From Diplosphaera chodatii (lineage: Eukaryota > Chlorophyta > Trebouxiophyceae > Prasiolales > Stichococcaceae): DNA of 64,000 bases. This document shows, piece by piece, positions 22,538-34,357 of the stretch (position 1 is its first letter; each line of letters starts with the position of its first letter). Made by a program: the position numbers and the translations under genes. The notes under the pieces are model-generated. The model saw nothing but the letters and a program-made list of their open reading frames with translations. It did no database searches and had not been told where the DNA came from. The stretch lies in the NCBI GenBank assembly GCA_032358165.1, contig JAALGY010000033.1, positions 4,030,001 through 4,094,000 on the forward strand, given 5' to 3'.

Positions 22538-25161
22538 ATGCAGGGCGAGCTGGGCCGCATCGATGTCAACAACCCGAACTACATCCTAGAGCTGGGCGTC
22601 GGGCCGCCGGTCCCAAATCTGGTGCCGCAGCAGCCCGGCACCGGCGCAGTCCTCGCAGGTGAGCTTCAAGCGGGCATGCGGCTTGCTGCTCATGACAGCT
22701 TACCGTCAGCTGCAGCAGCGCACGCAAACCCTTAGTGCTGCGCTGTGCACACGATGCTGCAAGCGACAGCCTGGCCTGGATGTGCTTGTTTTTCAGCAGC
22801 TGACTCGTGTGCGGTCTTCCACCCCCAGGCCAGTTTGTGCAGCAGCCGGCGCGTTTCGTCTTCAAGAAGGCGCACGTCTCCGCCGACGACTTCAGGCGAG
22901 CCCGGAGCCAGCTGCTCTCAAATGCCACCTGCGCCCCATTGTCAGCGTCACCAGTATGTGTCCATGTGCGCTTGGGCGGATCTGACTGACTCCAGGGTGG
23001 CTCATGATGCAGGATCTTCGACAGCGCTGGCCGCCTGGTGGCCGTGTCGCACCACCTGGGTACGCCACAAGCATGCATGCCGTGTGTTGGCCGCTGACAT
23101 CACTGCCAGCTGTGAGCCGCGCTTGGGACGACACACCCAAGCAGCACTGGCCAGCCTCCCAGTGGCGGCGGTGGTGGCGCAGGCAAGAACCCGTACGGCG
23201 AGCTGGACGTGCTGAGCGCGATGCCGCAGAGTCAGCTGGGGGAGTGGGAGTCCATGATGAACGTGTCCGGCTACCACGGCATGCCCAGCTTCAAGGTCGG
23301 CCTGCTGGGCACGCTGCCACTGCTGCCGCCGTGTCTCCACGCTCAGCCTGCGGGACTTGGTGGTGATGCGGCAGCATCCCCGGCTGCTGACGCTATTTCA
23401 CGACGCCATGTCCGGTGTGGCCGGCCTCGTTGCACAGCGCGGTGCAGTGGGATGCCTGCCAAGCGGGAATGGTCACAAGGGGCGCCTGCGGTGTGCAGGT
23501 GCGGCCAAAGGCGCTGTCACGTCACGGCACACAGTTCATCCAGGAGTACGGAGGTGCGCGTGCCGCCTGCCAGCATGCGAACTCGCGAGAAGACTACTGC
23601 AGGAGGCACGCACACCATGGCCAGATCTCTGCTTCCTTGTAGCATTTCTGGTGTCTGCGTGTGCAGGCCGGCACACGCTCTTCAACGTCAAGAAGCAGGT
23701 GCGTGGCAGCGCTGCTGGTGCAAGCAGGTGTATGTGCAGCGTGCTGGGTGCCGCAGTGTATGTGTGTACCGTTGACCCACGATCTCAAAGCTCATGTGCG
23801 GTATGTTGTGGAAATCGCCAACAGACCTGCTGTTGGTGTCATGCAGTCGCGCATCAAGACGATGAGCATCCGGCACAACCTTGAGGTGGGTGCAGCACAA
23901 GGGGTGGCAGCTGCTGTGCTGCACCAGCCCTGGGCGGGTAAGGGCCATGCCGCACGCTGTGTGCTGAGACTGGGCTGCTGCCGGGCGCTGCAGATCAACA
24001 AGGGCGAGGGAGACGAGCCGCTGTACGCCGTGCTGTGCGACCTGGTGGGCCGCACGATGAACATCGTCAACGAGGTATGTGTGCCTGAACCCCGAATCCC
24101 GGGGCCGGTTGCCACACCTGCCTGCATGCCTGCTCACCGCATACCCTGGGTGCACACATGCCTGCCATGAGCAGCTGGCCAGCAAGGCAGATGGCGTGCG
24201 TGAGCTTGAATCGGCGCGACCGTGTGCTGTGAGGCTGACATGTGTATGTTTCGTTGCGCTGCAGCAAGAGCAGACGTGCATCTTCATCCGTGAGGACCCC
24301 AACCTCCCTGCACGTCCCTGTGACGATCGGGACTGCTGGTGGCTGTTCTGCCGCCCGTGCGTTGCATGTTCGGCTGCGGGGCTCACAGCCCGTGCGGCCA
24401 CCACCGTCAATGCAGGGTTGACCAGGCAGGCAGAGGACCCCGCCAAACGACCAGCTGCTGGTGTGCGCTGCAGAGAAGTCGACCAAGACGCTCATCATGA
24501 ACGCCGCGCTGGGCGCCGGCTCGGAGCTGCTGATCGATGTGGCGCCCGGGGTGGACTGGACCGCCGCCGTGGCGATCGTGCTGGGCATCCAGCAGGTCCG
24601 CAGCCATCTGCATGGGCTGCGCTGGGCTGCCAGCAGCTTGCGCGGCAACATGGCAGTCTGCCCAGCAGCGTGGTTGTGCGGTTGCGCACCCCAGGGTTGT
24701 ACGACACACGACCTGGCTGGCATCAGTGTTCTGTTCGACTTGGCGCTTCTCCTCAGCAGTGTAAGTGCTGCCGCAGGTGGGGGCGCACTTTGCGAAGGAC
24801 GCCTTCAGCAGCTTCGTGGTGAACCCGCTGGGCAACAAAGTGCAGGATCAGGTGCGCTGCCAGGTTGGCCGTGGCCAAGGGGAAGAATCCAGAGAGTCTG
24901 ATGGAACCCGGTTGCTGTACCGACATGCACGTGCGTGGTGCATTGCGTGCCTCCGCTTCTGCACCTGGACTCAGACACCAGACACTACTTGCCTGCAGCT
25001 CGCACTGACAGCTGAGCTGTGCCGTGACGGTGGCGTGCTCGTTCCAGGTGCTGGAGGCCACAGGCACGCAGGGGCTGTACAACTCGGCAGTGTCGTCGCA
25101 GAACAGCGTCATCAACTTCGCCAACACTGCGCAGCGCATCCGGAACGAGTTTTTCCGCTGA
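22538..25161 (+). CDS. Probable LURP-one-related (tubby C-terminal-like) protein
   Basis: Multi-exon plus-strand gene; the first exons 22538-22658, 22829-22895, 23013-23059 and 23183-23295 have consistent phases. The second intron uses a GC donor (22896-22897) and gives DDFRIFDSAGRLVAVSHH. Later blocks read VVMRQHPRLLTLFHDAM, RHTLFNVKKQ, SRIKTMSIRHNLE, YAVLCDLVGRTMNIVNE, KSTKTLIMNAALGAGSELLI, VAPGVDWTAAVAIVLGIQQV, and the C-terminus NSVINFANTAQRIRNEFFR. The alternation of FDSAG, LFNVKK and especially PGVD followed by a hydrophobic helix resembles the LOR/DUF567 fold, which is related to tubby and phospholipid scramblase domains. There is no signal peptide or transmembrane segment. The Pro/Val N-terminus (GVGPPVPNLVPQQPG) is unusual. 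Molecular function is unknown for most of the family. The exon near 23345-23430 is not resolved in phase. Confidence 0.6.
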
Positions 25162-25952
25162 CGGAGGCTGGGGACGGGGGCGTCAGCAGCGTTGCGGCAC
25201 GCCAGGCGGCGGCCACCCCAAAAGGAGGCAGCTCAAGTCGTCTGTGCAGAGCTGCTGTGACATGGCGCAACACCTGGGTTGAAAATCTGTTGTGATCCAC
25301 GATCCGTGTGGAGGAGTGGTGCTTCTAGGTGTACTGTAAGAGGGTGGCACGATGTGGGGTTGAACGCGGAAGTGGTCAGGGCCCTTGCAGGCCCGCATTG
25401 CAGTGTAGTTGGTACCGTGAATGCCGTGATGTTGGGCTCTCATGTGCTTGGCATACTGCTTAGGGGCAAATCACAAACCAGCCTACACTGCCAGCCACAT
25501 GCACATGCAAACAGCATGGACCCCCAATATTCTACAGTTGCGCCACAGTTGTCTCGCAGCAACCAGCCGCATACAGGCGATGGGTGTGAGGCAACAACAG
25601 CAGCTGGCCCGTCCACAGCCAGCAGCCTACTCGTCCTATCGCGCGCCGCTGCTGCTGCCGCCAATGCTGGGCATGCTGGGCAGCTGCAGCCGATCACGGA
25701 TCTGCGTTGGCACCATGAGCGGTCTCAAGCTACTCAAATGATCAGATTCGTGGGGCCCTCCACCAAGGGAGGTGCAGCCTATTCACATACGGACTTGGGC
25801 GTCTAGGGCCTGCGGCTCAGCCGCCGGGGCGTCAGCGGGTGACTGCCCGAGGTCGGCTTCAGGGCCCAGCAATCGGCCAGGGTCCAGACGCCTGCACCCT
25901 ATGCACACGGCGCCGCCCACCGGGCGCCTTGTGCCGCCGGCGGCCACCTGGC
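25162..25952. other. Convergent intergenic stretch between LURP-one-like gene and VPS16
   Basis: This holds the 3' flanks of two convergent genes. A TGTAA polyadenylation-like signal is at 25335-25339. No coding exon was supported, though one more VPS16 exon here cannot be excluded because that gene's last splice is uncertain. Confidence 0.35.
25335..25339 (+). terminator. TGTAA polyadenylation-like signal after LURP-one-like gene
   Basis: TGTAA, the usual chlorophyte poly(A) signal, lies about 170 bp after the stop codon. Short motif, so weak evidence alone. Confidence 0.35.
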
Positions 25953-28900
25953 TCAGCAGCACGGGGGGAGGGGGTCGACTACAGCGCCGGCGCATGTGAG
26001 GTTCACCTGGGAGATGGCGCCGCCCAGGGGGCTGCCGGCGCCAACGGCGGCCTGGATGCGGTTCAGCAGCTCACCGTCCCTCGCGACGGCTGCCGCCTCC
26101 GCCGCCTCCGCCAGCATGCCGGCCGCCTCGTACTCCTCCGCCTTGCGCTTGCCGCTCGGCAGCCGCGCGATGAACCTGGGGGCGGGCAGAGTGCAGAGCT
26201 TGCAGTTTCGGTGTAACAATTTCGGCTGTCCCTCCGGCTCGCACATGCTGCCCGGCACCCACGTGATGATCCTGGACAGTGCAGAAATGGTGAAACAGGG
26301 ACTGAGCTGCAACTTGCTCGGCAGGGCTCGTCAGCGGCGCAAATGGCCCTGCATACGGCATAGGGTCAGGGTGCCCAGAGCAACCAGGCGAACCCTGATG
26401 CCCAAGCTCAGCAGCTGGCACACGAGTCTGGGCGCGCCAGCCGCTGATGGCGCACCCCGCGACTCGGCTGCCGCCGCGGTGCTCATGCCAGCATCGCAGC
26501 CCATCAGCAGGTTGCAAGGGATATGACTGCGGGGTACACCACCTGGCAGCAGGGGGCATTACGCATAGCTGCTTCCGGTACTCTGCTCTCAGTAAAGCTC
26601 ACCTGGCCAGGACGCCGGTGGGGGCGCCGTGCGCGCGGGCGGCGGCGATGAAGGCCTCCAGGCCGACCGGCGCCTTGCGCTCGTGCGAAAACGCGTCCAG
26701 CGCCTCCCACTGCTGCTTCTCCGCCAGCGCCCGGATCTGCGGAGGGTGCAGGCGATCTTGCTGTTGTTCGACATGAGTCGAGTCGGCTGACCTACGTCAG
26801 GGTACCTCAGCAGTAGGCTGGCCATTTGAGGCACAGCGCCAGCTATCGATCCTGATGGACGACTTGTCCGCAGCACCTGACCACCTCTCTTCTCTCCTGG
26901 GCTCATCGGAGCAGGCAGCCACGCAGGCTTGGGGGCTGCAAAGAGCGAACGCAAGTCACCTTGATGCCCCAGAAGCGGCGGTCGCTGACGCGGAACTCCG
27001 AGCGCAGCCGCGCCGCCGCCCTGTCGTTTCCCAGCCGCACCGCCTGGAACCACCAGAACGGATGAAGGTGTAGTGTAGGCGCTGGGCAGGGTGTTCCGCA
27101 GTCAAGCAAGCACACCCGGCATGCGCTTCTCTGCCCTGTGTCTGCCGTATTCAACACGGCCGCAAAACATGACCAGATGTCACGCTCGAGGACCCTGCCC
27201 CCCACCTGCCGCAGGCTGCCGACGACGCTCAGGCCCACGAAGGCGAGCTGCCCGGTCTCGACTTCCAGCTCCGCCTGACACCGCCGCAGCTTGGCAAACT
27301 CCGCCGTCGCCTTCGCCTGGAACACGTGCTCCTTGCTCTGCAGCCAAACGGCGGAGGCATCCACAACACGGCGGCAGAAGCAGGGTGCGCATCAGCGGCC
27401 GGGCATGTCCGATGTGCGGCTCCTGTTCAAAGACACGGCCGGTGCATCTCTGGCTAAGGTCTCGAGAAGCGACTGACCTGGCTGTACAGTTCTGCCACGC
27501 GCTCGAGCAGCTTCACGGTGGCCGCGACGCTGGGCTGGCCGCCGGAGCCGCCCGGCGAGGCTGCCGTGGGGCTGGCGGGCCTGCAGCAGGCAGCACACGC
27601 GAGCGTCAGCACAGGGTTCGCCGCCCCGCGGCCGGGTGCAGGGTGCGCACCATACACTGCAGGTGCTATTGATAGTGGCCAACCCTGCCGGCGCTGCTCT
27701 GCGCCGACGCACATGTCACGAGAACACGCGCGTCCTGCTCGTCAAGGTCAGGGCGGGGCGCCAGGGGCCCTGCCCCAAACCCTAAACCCTGCACGCACCC
27801 GGACACCTGCAGCGCGACCGCCTCCCGCAGCCGCAGGTCGCCGATGGCCGCGGTCCTGCTGGTGGCAGTCAGCATCTGCTCCAGCAGCTCCGGCTCCTGC
27901 GGGCAACTGCACTGTCATCCGGAGACCAGCTTCCAGGATGACCATGTACAATACATGCACACGCACATCACAGCACAGGCCGCATGCAGTGGGAAAGCCC
28001 TGCGCATCTTGCCAAGAAATCAAATGACATTCTGAACGTCTGCTGTATATGATGACAACCTACTGAGTCACGCTTGTATCGCAGCTGGGAGCTGGATGTG
28101 CACAAACCATCATCCTCAAGATGCAGTCTGGGTCTCTTGAAGATGCGTTTGGTGCTGCAGCCTGCTCCCGGCAACATATGTAGAGCTGCAGGCAGAGGCA
28201 CAGTGTGCTGCAGGCAGCTGTGTTGTCAGTTATGAGGAAAGTGTGGGGCTGGATCGCAGACCTGAGCGGCGCAGTAGGACTCGAACAGCGTGCGCGCCGC
28301 CGGCCGCGCCGCCAGCACCGCCAGGAACTCCGACAGCGGCTTGGCTCTGCATGCAACAGACGTGGAGTCTGAAGCTTATACAGCCAGAACACCATGTACC
28401 GCTGAAGCTGCAAAGCATGCGTCCCGAAAGCTGTAGCTGGATGGACAAGCAGCACTAGTGTGGTGCTCCCTCGCCGACGTCAGGGGTTTACCCTTCCAAG
28501 TGCTAGCGCACCAGACTGCCGCTGCTGTGCGAGCAATGCTGCAAATGGTAGAGCTGCTCAGGGACGTGCAGCACCTGAAGGCCGCCGCCAGCGCGACGTG
28601 GATCAGGTCAGGGTCCCCCGCCGCCAGCGCCGCGTCCAGCGCCCGCTCCTGCTCGCCGAGCGCCAGCAGCAGCGGCACCTGCGGGCACGTTTGAGGGTGT
28701 GTGGGGTGGTGGCTTTCGGTCGAGGGTGTATGATCCAGGGTTTCGGCCAGCACCGCAGCGCCGGCAACAGTGGCGCCTGTGCATTCTCGGGAACAGCAGC
28801 AGGGCATCCGCACCACTGTGCAGGCTGGCATCCCAGCATGCGCCAAACAAAGTGTCATTGGCCCTCTCAAAGTATCAGTCTGATACTGTCAGCACGAATG

Positions 28901-31900
28901 GCAGCATCAGCGGTGTGAACCAGTGGCACCTGCTCCCCCGCGCGGGCCTCGTGCTCCAGCAGCAGCGTCGCCAGACGGGGCCGCCCCAGCGACTGCGCGT
29001 GCGCGGCGATGCGCGCGTACCGCACCCTCGCGCCTGCGTTTGAAAAAGAAAAATGTTTAATTTTACGGATACAATATGAATTTGGTGCCGCCGTGCAGCG
29101 TGACGGTCGGAGGGCGCTTCAGGAGCACCACGTCGTGCGGCATGTTCCTCGTAGACACAGCATCCAGGCACAGGGACAAGGCCCTGTGTCTGTCCTCCTG
29201 TGACTTAGACGCACGCCACAAGACGCCATTCCAGCGACTGTGTGTGCCGGGTGTCGACCCCACCCTCGGCGGCGAGCTTGGCGTGCAGCGCATCCCGCAG
29301 CTCGCCGTCTGGCACCCCGCCATTGGCGCTGACCTTCGCGCACGCCCAGTCCACCAGCACCTGATCGGCCACGAGGAGTCAGGGTCCTGCCGCTTGAGCA
29401 GGCGTCGGAGCAAACACAGTGCTGGTGGTGCCGACTGCCAGGTCGCAGCTTGGCAGCTGCGTAGGGTTGGCGCTCGCGGCAGGGTGCACAGCGGTGACGG
29501 CTGCGCATTGCTGGGGCTGAGCAGGGCATGTCAGCGGGCAGCCTGACTGGTGCATCTCACAGGAGCCCCTGTGCAAGTGCGGCCGCACAAGGGTCCCGCA
29601 CTGCGCTGAACACCCAGCGCACGCTTGTAGGGCACGACAGTGACGGGAAATGTCTCCTCACTCGGATGTGGATCAGGCAGCGCGGTGCAGCTGAGGGTGC
29701 TGCAGCCGCCCGCGTGCACACCCGGACTGCCAGGAGACAGCGCAGCAAGGGGACTTCAGGCACCAGCAGTCATGCAACGGCGCACTATTGCTGGGCAGGC
29801 GCTGCGGGCCGCTGGTGCCAGCACCACCTGTTCTGCCTTGTTCCGCCGTAACATGTGGCGGCGGTGCTGGTGACAGACGGCTCTGGCAGCCGCCACAAGC
29901 ACAGCCTCGACCAGTGTCGACTGCACGTCTTCGGCTGGTCGCACCATAAGTGCATGGCAGTGGGTGTTAGGGGGGTGTCCGTGCCTGGGAGACGTCGAGG
30001 CCCAGCTGGCGGCAGGCGCGGGCCGCCAGCAGGTGCTGCCGCGCCGCGACCAGCGCCGCCACCGCACCCTGCAGCGACGCCGCCTCCAGCTGCGCCATCG
30101 TCAGCGGGATGCCCACCTGCGCTCGCCAGCCGGCGCTTGTTCGGAATGGCGTACACAGGAAGCAGACGTGTTGTGGGCTTCCAGATGGGTTGCCGCCGGC
30201 CGTCGCGAGGTGCCGAAGCATGCTTCACCACACATGGGCACCCAGCTGTAGCTGGACCTCCATGTCAAGTGAACCCACGTCATTGTGACACGGTACGTAA
30301 ACGGCAGCCGGTGACCACCACTGAGCATACATCGGTACAGTGTTCAACTTGCAGCCACGTACCGAGGGCTCCCGCATCGCATTCAGCAGCCGCAGCCGCC
30401 GCACAACGCCGACGATGCCGTCGCGGGGGAAGCCGCCCGCCGGGACGAAGGCCCGCCCGTAGCAGGCCGCCTGCAGTGTTGGTGTGCACCCCGCCTGTAA
30501 ATTCCGTTGCTGCCGTGCAGATCCACCAAGGAGTGCTGGGCATGCACAGCCCTGGAGGCGCTGTTTTGGCGGAACGATGCTGCCGGCGAAGGTCGTGCAC
30601 ACATCTCTTCACAGAGGAAAGAGGACGCAGCTTCACTGGATTGACCGAGCACTGCAGTGGCCGCTTGCCTTCAGCAGGGCCGCCTGCCGGAGGACGTCCA
30701 GCTCCGCCGCCGCCGCCGCCACGCATGTCGCCACCGCCGCCGGCAGCTCGCCTGCTATGGAGCGCAGCAGGCCATCGGCGCGCGGGTTCTGGGCGTCGAA
30801 CAGCTCCCGGGCGTCGTGCAGGATGGCGCCTGCACATGTGAAGCACATCTCAACGATGCCATTAAGGTGCGTATACGTCAGGCTATCACATGGCTCGCCA
30901 CCAAGCCGCCAAAGCCACTGATAAATTCTCCAGCCCATGCCAGCGCGGAATACAGCAGCAGGTATACAGGAATTGCTGTAGGCACAGGTTGGTGCCCGCA
31001 TCAGCTCAGCCGTAGCAGAACTGTTGACGCCATATATGCATACAAGGCGCAGTGCCTATACCCTCCACATGCGCATCTGACACAACATGTGCAACGTGTG
31101 TGGCTGCGGCGTGAACAACAGTCATGTCGGGGACTGGCGCACGGGACGCTCACCCGGAGTGGTGGACCCCACCCTGAAGACGTCCGCCAGCGGCACGGGC
31201 ACCCGCCGCAGCAGCTCGTGGGCCTCGTCGCCGAGGATGCGCACGCCGTCGCGCTCCGGCACCAGCACCACGGGCGGGCTCACCGGAAACTCAACAGTGT
31301 CCCCCAGCGGCCCCACCATGAGCAGCGTGTCGTCCCCCTGCGGCGATCAGGGTTTAGGGTTTAGGGCAGCATCGCATGTTTTTACAAAGGTGGTGTGTCA
31401 GAAGGTCCTGCTGCAGGGGACGCACACGGAGCACCCCACTGCATGGTGCGTCTCTTCAGTGGCAGAGGTCCGAGCCAGTGGCGCACCTCCCACATGAGGA
31501 GCAGGGCGTCTGCCCCGCACCATGCGAGGTGCTCCAGGGTGGCGCCTGCACATCAGCACCTGACACCAGGTCAGGTCCCAGCCGTCAATCCAGGAGGTAC
31601 GCAGGCGATACGCAGCAGTGAAAGGAGGCGCAGCCACACAGCAGGTGGCCAAGTTCACGCAGTTGGTATGTGCATGTGCTGTGTTACATCGCCTCACAAC
31701 TGCTCCAACATGTGCAAAGACGCTGACGTGATCGTGCCTGGTCTGCCTGAGTCGAATTCGCTGAGCGCGCGCGAGAAGTCGGCTGTCCACACCGATAGGC
31801 GCCCTGCGTTGCGACGGCACAAATCGAGTGAGCCATGCTGTACAGCGGTAATCCCGTCATGGCTGTGCATCATGCTGCTGGCTGTTGGCATGCAGCACAC

Positions 31901-33865
31901 ACGGTAGACTGATGTGCAGAAGCAGGTGCAATGCCAGCATGTTCGCAAGCTGTTTCGCGAAAAGCTGCTGCAGGGTTTGTGCGGGCTCCACCTGCGGCGC
32001 CAAAGCCGGCGACGAAGCGGCCGTCGGGCGAAGCGGCCAGCCGCACCAGGGGCCCCGCCGTCAGGCCCTGGTCGACGGCAGCATCTGCGTCCACCACCCA
32101 CACGCTGTCGCCGGCCGCCACCAGCACCTTGGGGAACAGGGAACACCGCCGCTGTTGAGCACTGTGATTTCACAGCGGTGACATATCCCCATGTCCAACA
32201 GGTTCAGCAGTTCATGGTCACCATCCGGTGGGAGGCAGCATTCGTATGCAATGCAGTGGAGGTGGCCGTCCAACTGAACAGCCACTTCTGGCCAACGCCA
32301 GACGGCAACTCGAACGGCCGCCGAAGCGCTGAGCACACCCACTTATAACCTGACACTCACGAGCAGCTGACAGTTGCAGCCTTCACAAACAGGCAGAATA
32401 CACCTCCAGGCAGCCGGAGGGCGACTGCGACGGCGGCAGCAGCGTCCAGCAATGCACGCCGCCCTGCCACGCGCCCGACGCCAGGCGCTGCGGCTGCGGC
32501 GCCTCCGCCGCCAGGTCGTCCACAGCCCAGAAAGCCCCGGCAGCCTACAGTTGAAGCTCACATGAAACGTGAGACAGCACCACGCTGCAGTACCTGAAGA
32601 CGCTTGCGGGGAGGTTGCCACACGGCAGAGTCGTGCGTTCGATCAAGCAGCAGATGGCAGCGCAGTGTCTGCCACCCACCGTGTGCGCTACCAGCACATT
32701 GCCGGCGACGACTGCGCTGGCAATGCCCTCGCGCTTCACGGCGCCGCCCAGCGAGAAGTGGCGCGGCAGCTGCTGCCCAAACATGCTGTACGCGAGCACC
32801 TGCACAGACGCAGCCGACCATCAGGCGGCGGAAGAAAGCAGCGAAACGCTCTCCACACGTTGCAATTGCTGCCAGTTTGGTCACAGAACTGACTGCTGTG
32901 CCGCGGCAGCCGCCCTTGAAGAGAAAAAAAGCAACCAGCAGCACATGCGGTGGCTGTCACCCATGCCCGGCAGCACAGCAGCAAGCGAGCAGTCTGCTCA
33001 TCTGCCTGAAGGGCACACCTCGCCACTGTCCTGCAGCACCAGCAGCTCGTGCGCCGCGGACCAGCCCATGGCGGCGATGCGGCCGCGGTCCCACGCCACC
33101 GCCGCCAGCGGCCTCCCTGCAGCGCAGCATGCTGAAGTGCGACGCGGTGCCGATCTGATGGGGCTGCAAGCCTGCGTCGCGCAATGTGGAGGCCGGCGCC
33201 CTTTGCTGCGGCAGGCTGCCGTGCTGTTTCCGAGTGACTCGGCCGCACTGCACCAGGGTGCCGCTCAGCGTGCCTGCGGCGCTGTAGGTGCGCAGGGCTG
33301 GCGCTGCCGTCGAGACGCTGCCGGCGGGGCCCAGCGGCACCGGCTTGCTGTCGTCCCGAATGGTGGCGATGGGTCCGCCGAAGGGCGCCGCGGCCACCCT
33401 GCAGCACAGTCTCGACCAGCGCGTTCATCGCCCCGCCCATGCGTTGCTGTCACAGCAACGCTGATCCGCCCTGCTGCGTTGCTGGCCGTGACACAGCTCG
33501 GGCGCCATCTGTGCAGCGCATGCAGCGGTGCAGATTCTGCGGCATGCTGCAGAGATTGACGCAATCGTGCGAAGCCTGCAGAGACCTGAGGTACTGCAGG
33601 TGCACGTCGCTCCACGCCATCACATACAGTTCATGCCGCGAGTAGAAGCGCTCGCCGCACAGCTCCCAAGTCCCCACTGCACGTGCATGGCGCAGAATGA
33701 GAATGGCACGACATCGTCGTCTGTCGTTTCTGCAATATCTTGTGCCATTTGATCTTACACAGTTATCTTGTATGCAATCATAGTCCTGGTGGCTAATCTT
33801 TAACATGGCAGCGGTATACCACTGCACCATCTGATCAGCGCACCAGGGGACGCCATTGCCGTCAT
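25953..33865 (-). CDS. VPS16: Vacuolar protein sorting protein VPS16 (HOPS/CORVET core subunit)
   Basis: Large intron-rich minus-strand gene. VPS16 binds the SM protein VPS33 inside the HOPS and CORVET tethering complexes that drive fusion with late endosomes and vacuole. Exon 1 (33844-33865) encodes MTAMASP. Exon 2 (33586-33676) joins in frame to give GTWELCGERFYSRHELYVMA, and the next exon reads VAAAPFGGPIATIRDDSKPV, the family's N-terminal signature. N-terminal propeller pieces follow: IAAMGWSAAHELLVLQDSGE, VWTADFSRALSEFDSG, LAWCGADALLLMWE, VVLVPERDGVRILGDEAHEL. The helical C-terminal half includes YGRAFVPAGGFPRDGIVGVV, QHLLAARACRQLGLDVSQ, VDWACAKVSANGGVPD, LVPLLLALGEQERALDAALA-type blocks, SEFRVSDRRFWGIKV, and FIARLPSGKRKAEEYEAAGM. 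The last codons (GAISQ, then about 13 residues to a stop at 25953) may instead be an intron. Two introns hold telomere-type repeats. Confidence 0.88.
27777..27790 (-). repeat. Interstitial telomere-type repeat (two TTTAGGG units) in a VPS16 intron
   Basis: AAACCCTAAACCCT on the plus strand, a few bases past a donor site on the VPS16 (minus) strand. Confidence 0.75.
31351..31366 (+). repeat. Interstitial telomere-type repeat (GGTTTAGGGTTTAGGG) in a VPS16 intron
   Basis: Two full TTTAGGG units. On the VPS16 strand this reads CCCTAAACCCTAAACC directly upstream of an acceptor (GCAG before the exon encoding GDDTLLMVGPLGD), where the pyrimidine tract should be. Confidence 0.8.
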
Positions 33866-34357
33866 GGCCCAGAACGGGCAGTATAAGGGTTGACGCTCAC
33901 ATCAGGCGTCGATCCAAGGCAGGCCCGGCGTGCAGGCACTGATCAGTCAGAACGGTTCACACCCATCGGAGATCACATGAGAGCCCCATCCGCTGCATGA
34001 GCAAAAGGGCCTGCCGAACTGTAGCTACACGTCACCTGTCACCTCAAGCAATCCTGAACGGAATGAACAATCTGCTTGGGGTCCGCAGCACCCACTTCAG
34101 GCCACTGCACAGCTGCCCTGGAAAGGCAGGATGCCAACAGAAGGCAGCCCCCGTGGACCACAAGGGTTCCAGCCTTTCATCCTGGTCTGCCGGGAGCGTC
34201 GCGGCAAGTAGGGTTTGTGGCCCGATCCTATATGCCGGCTTCGTGGCAGCGTGCCGCACTGCAGATCGCATTCTATCCGTTACTTTCATCAGGTCAAGCC
34301 TTCAAACAAGCCGGAAAGCAGCCTGAAACGCTATAGTCCAGTTACTAAGTCGCAGCA
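33866..34357. promoter_or_regulatory. Divergent upstream region of VPS16 (-) and LEA-like gene 1 (+)
   Basis: About 0.5 kb lies between the two start codons. A CTATAG tract at about 34331 is just upstream of the LEA-like gene 1 ATG. No coding exon was supported. Confidence 0.4.

Noticed and set aside
29855..30841. 328-codon plus-strand open frame
   Set aside because: Antisense to VPS16 exons; Arg/Pro/Ala-rich composition is typical of a GC-rich shadow frame.
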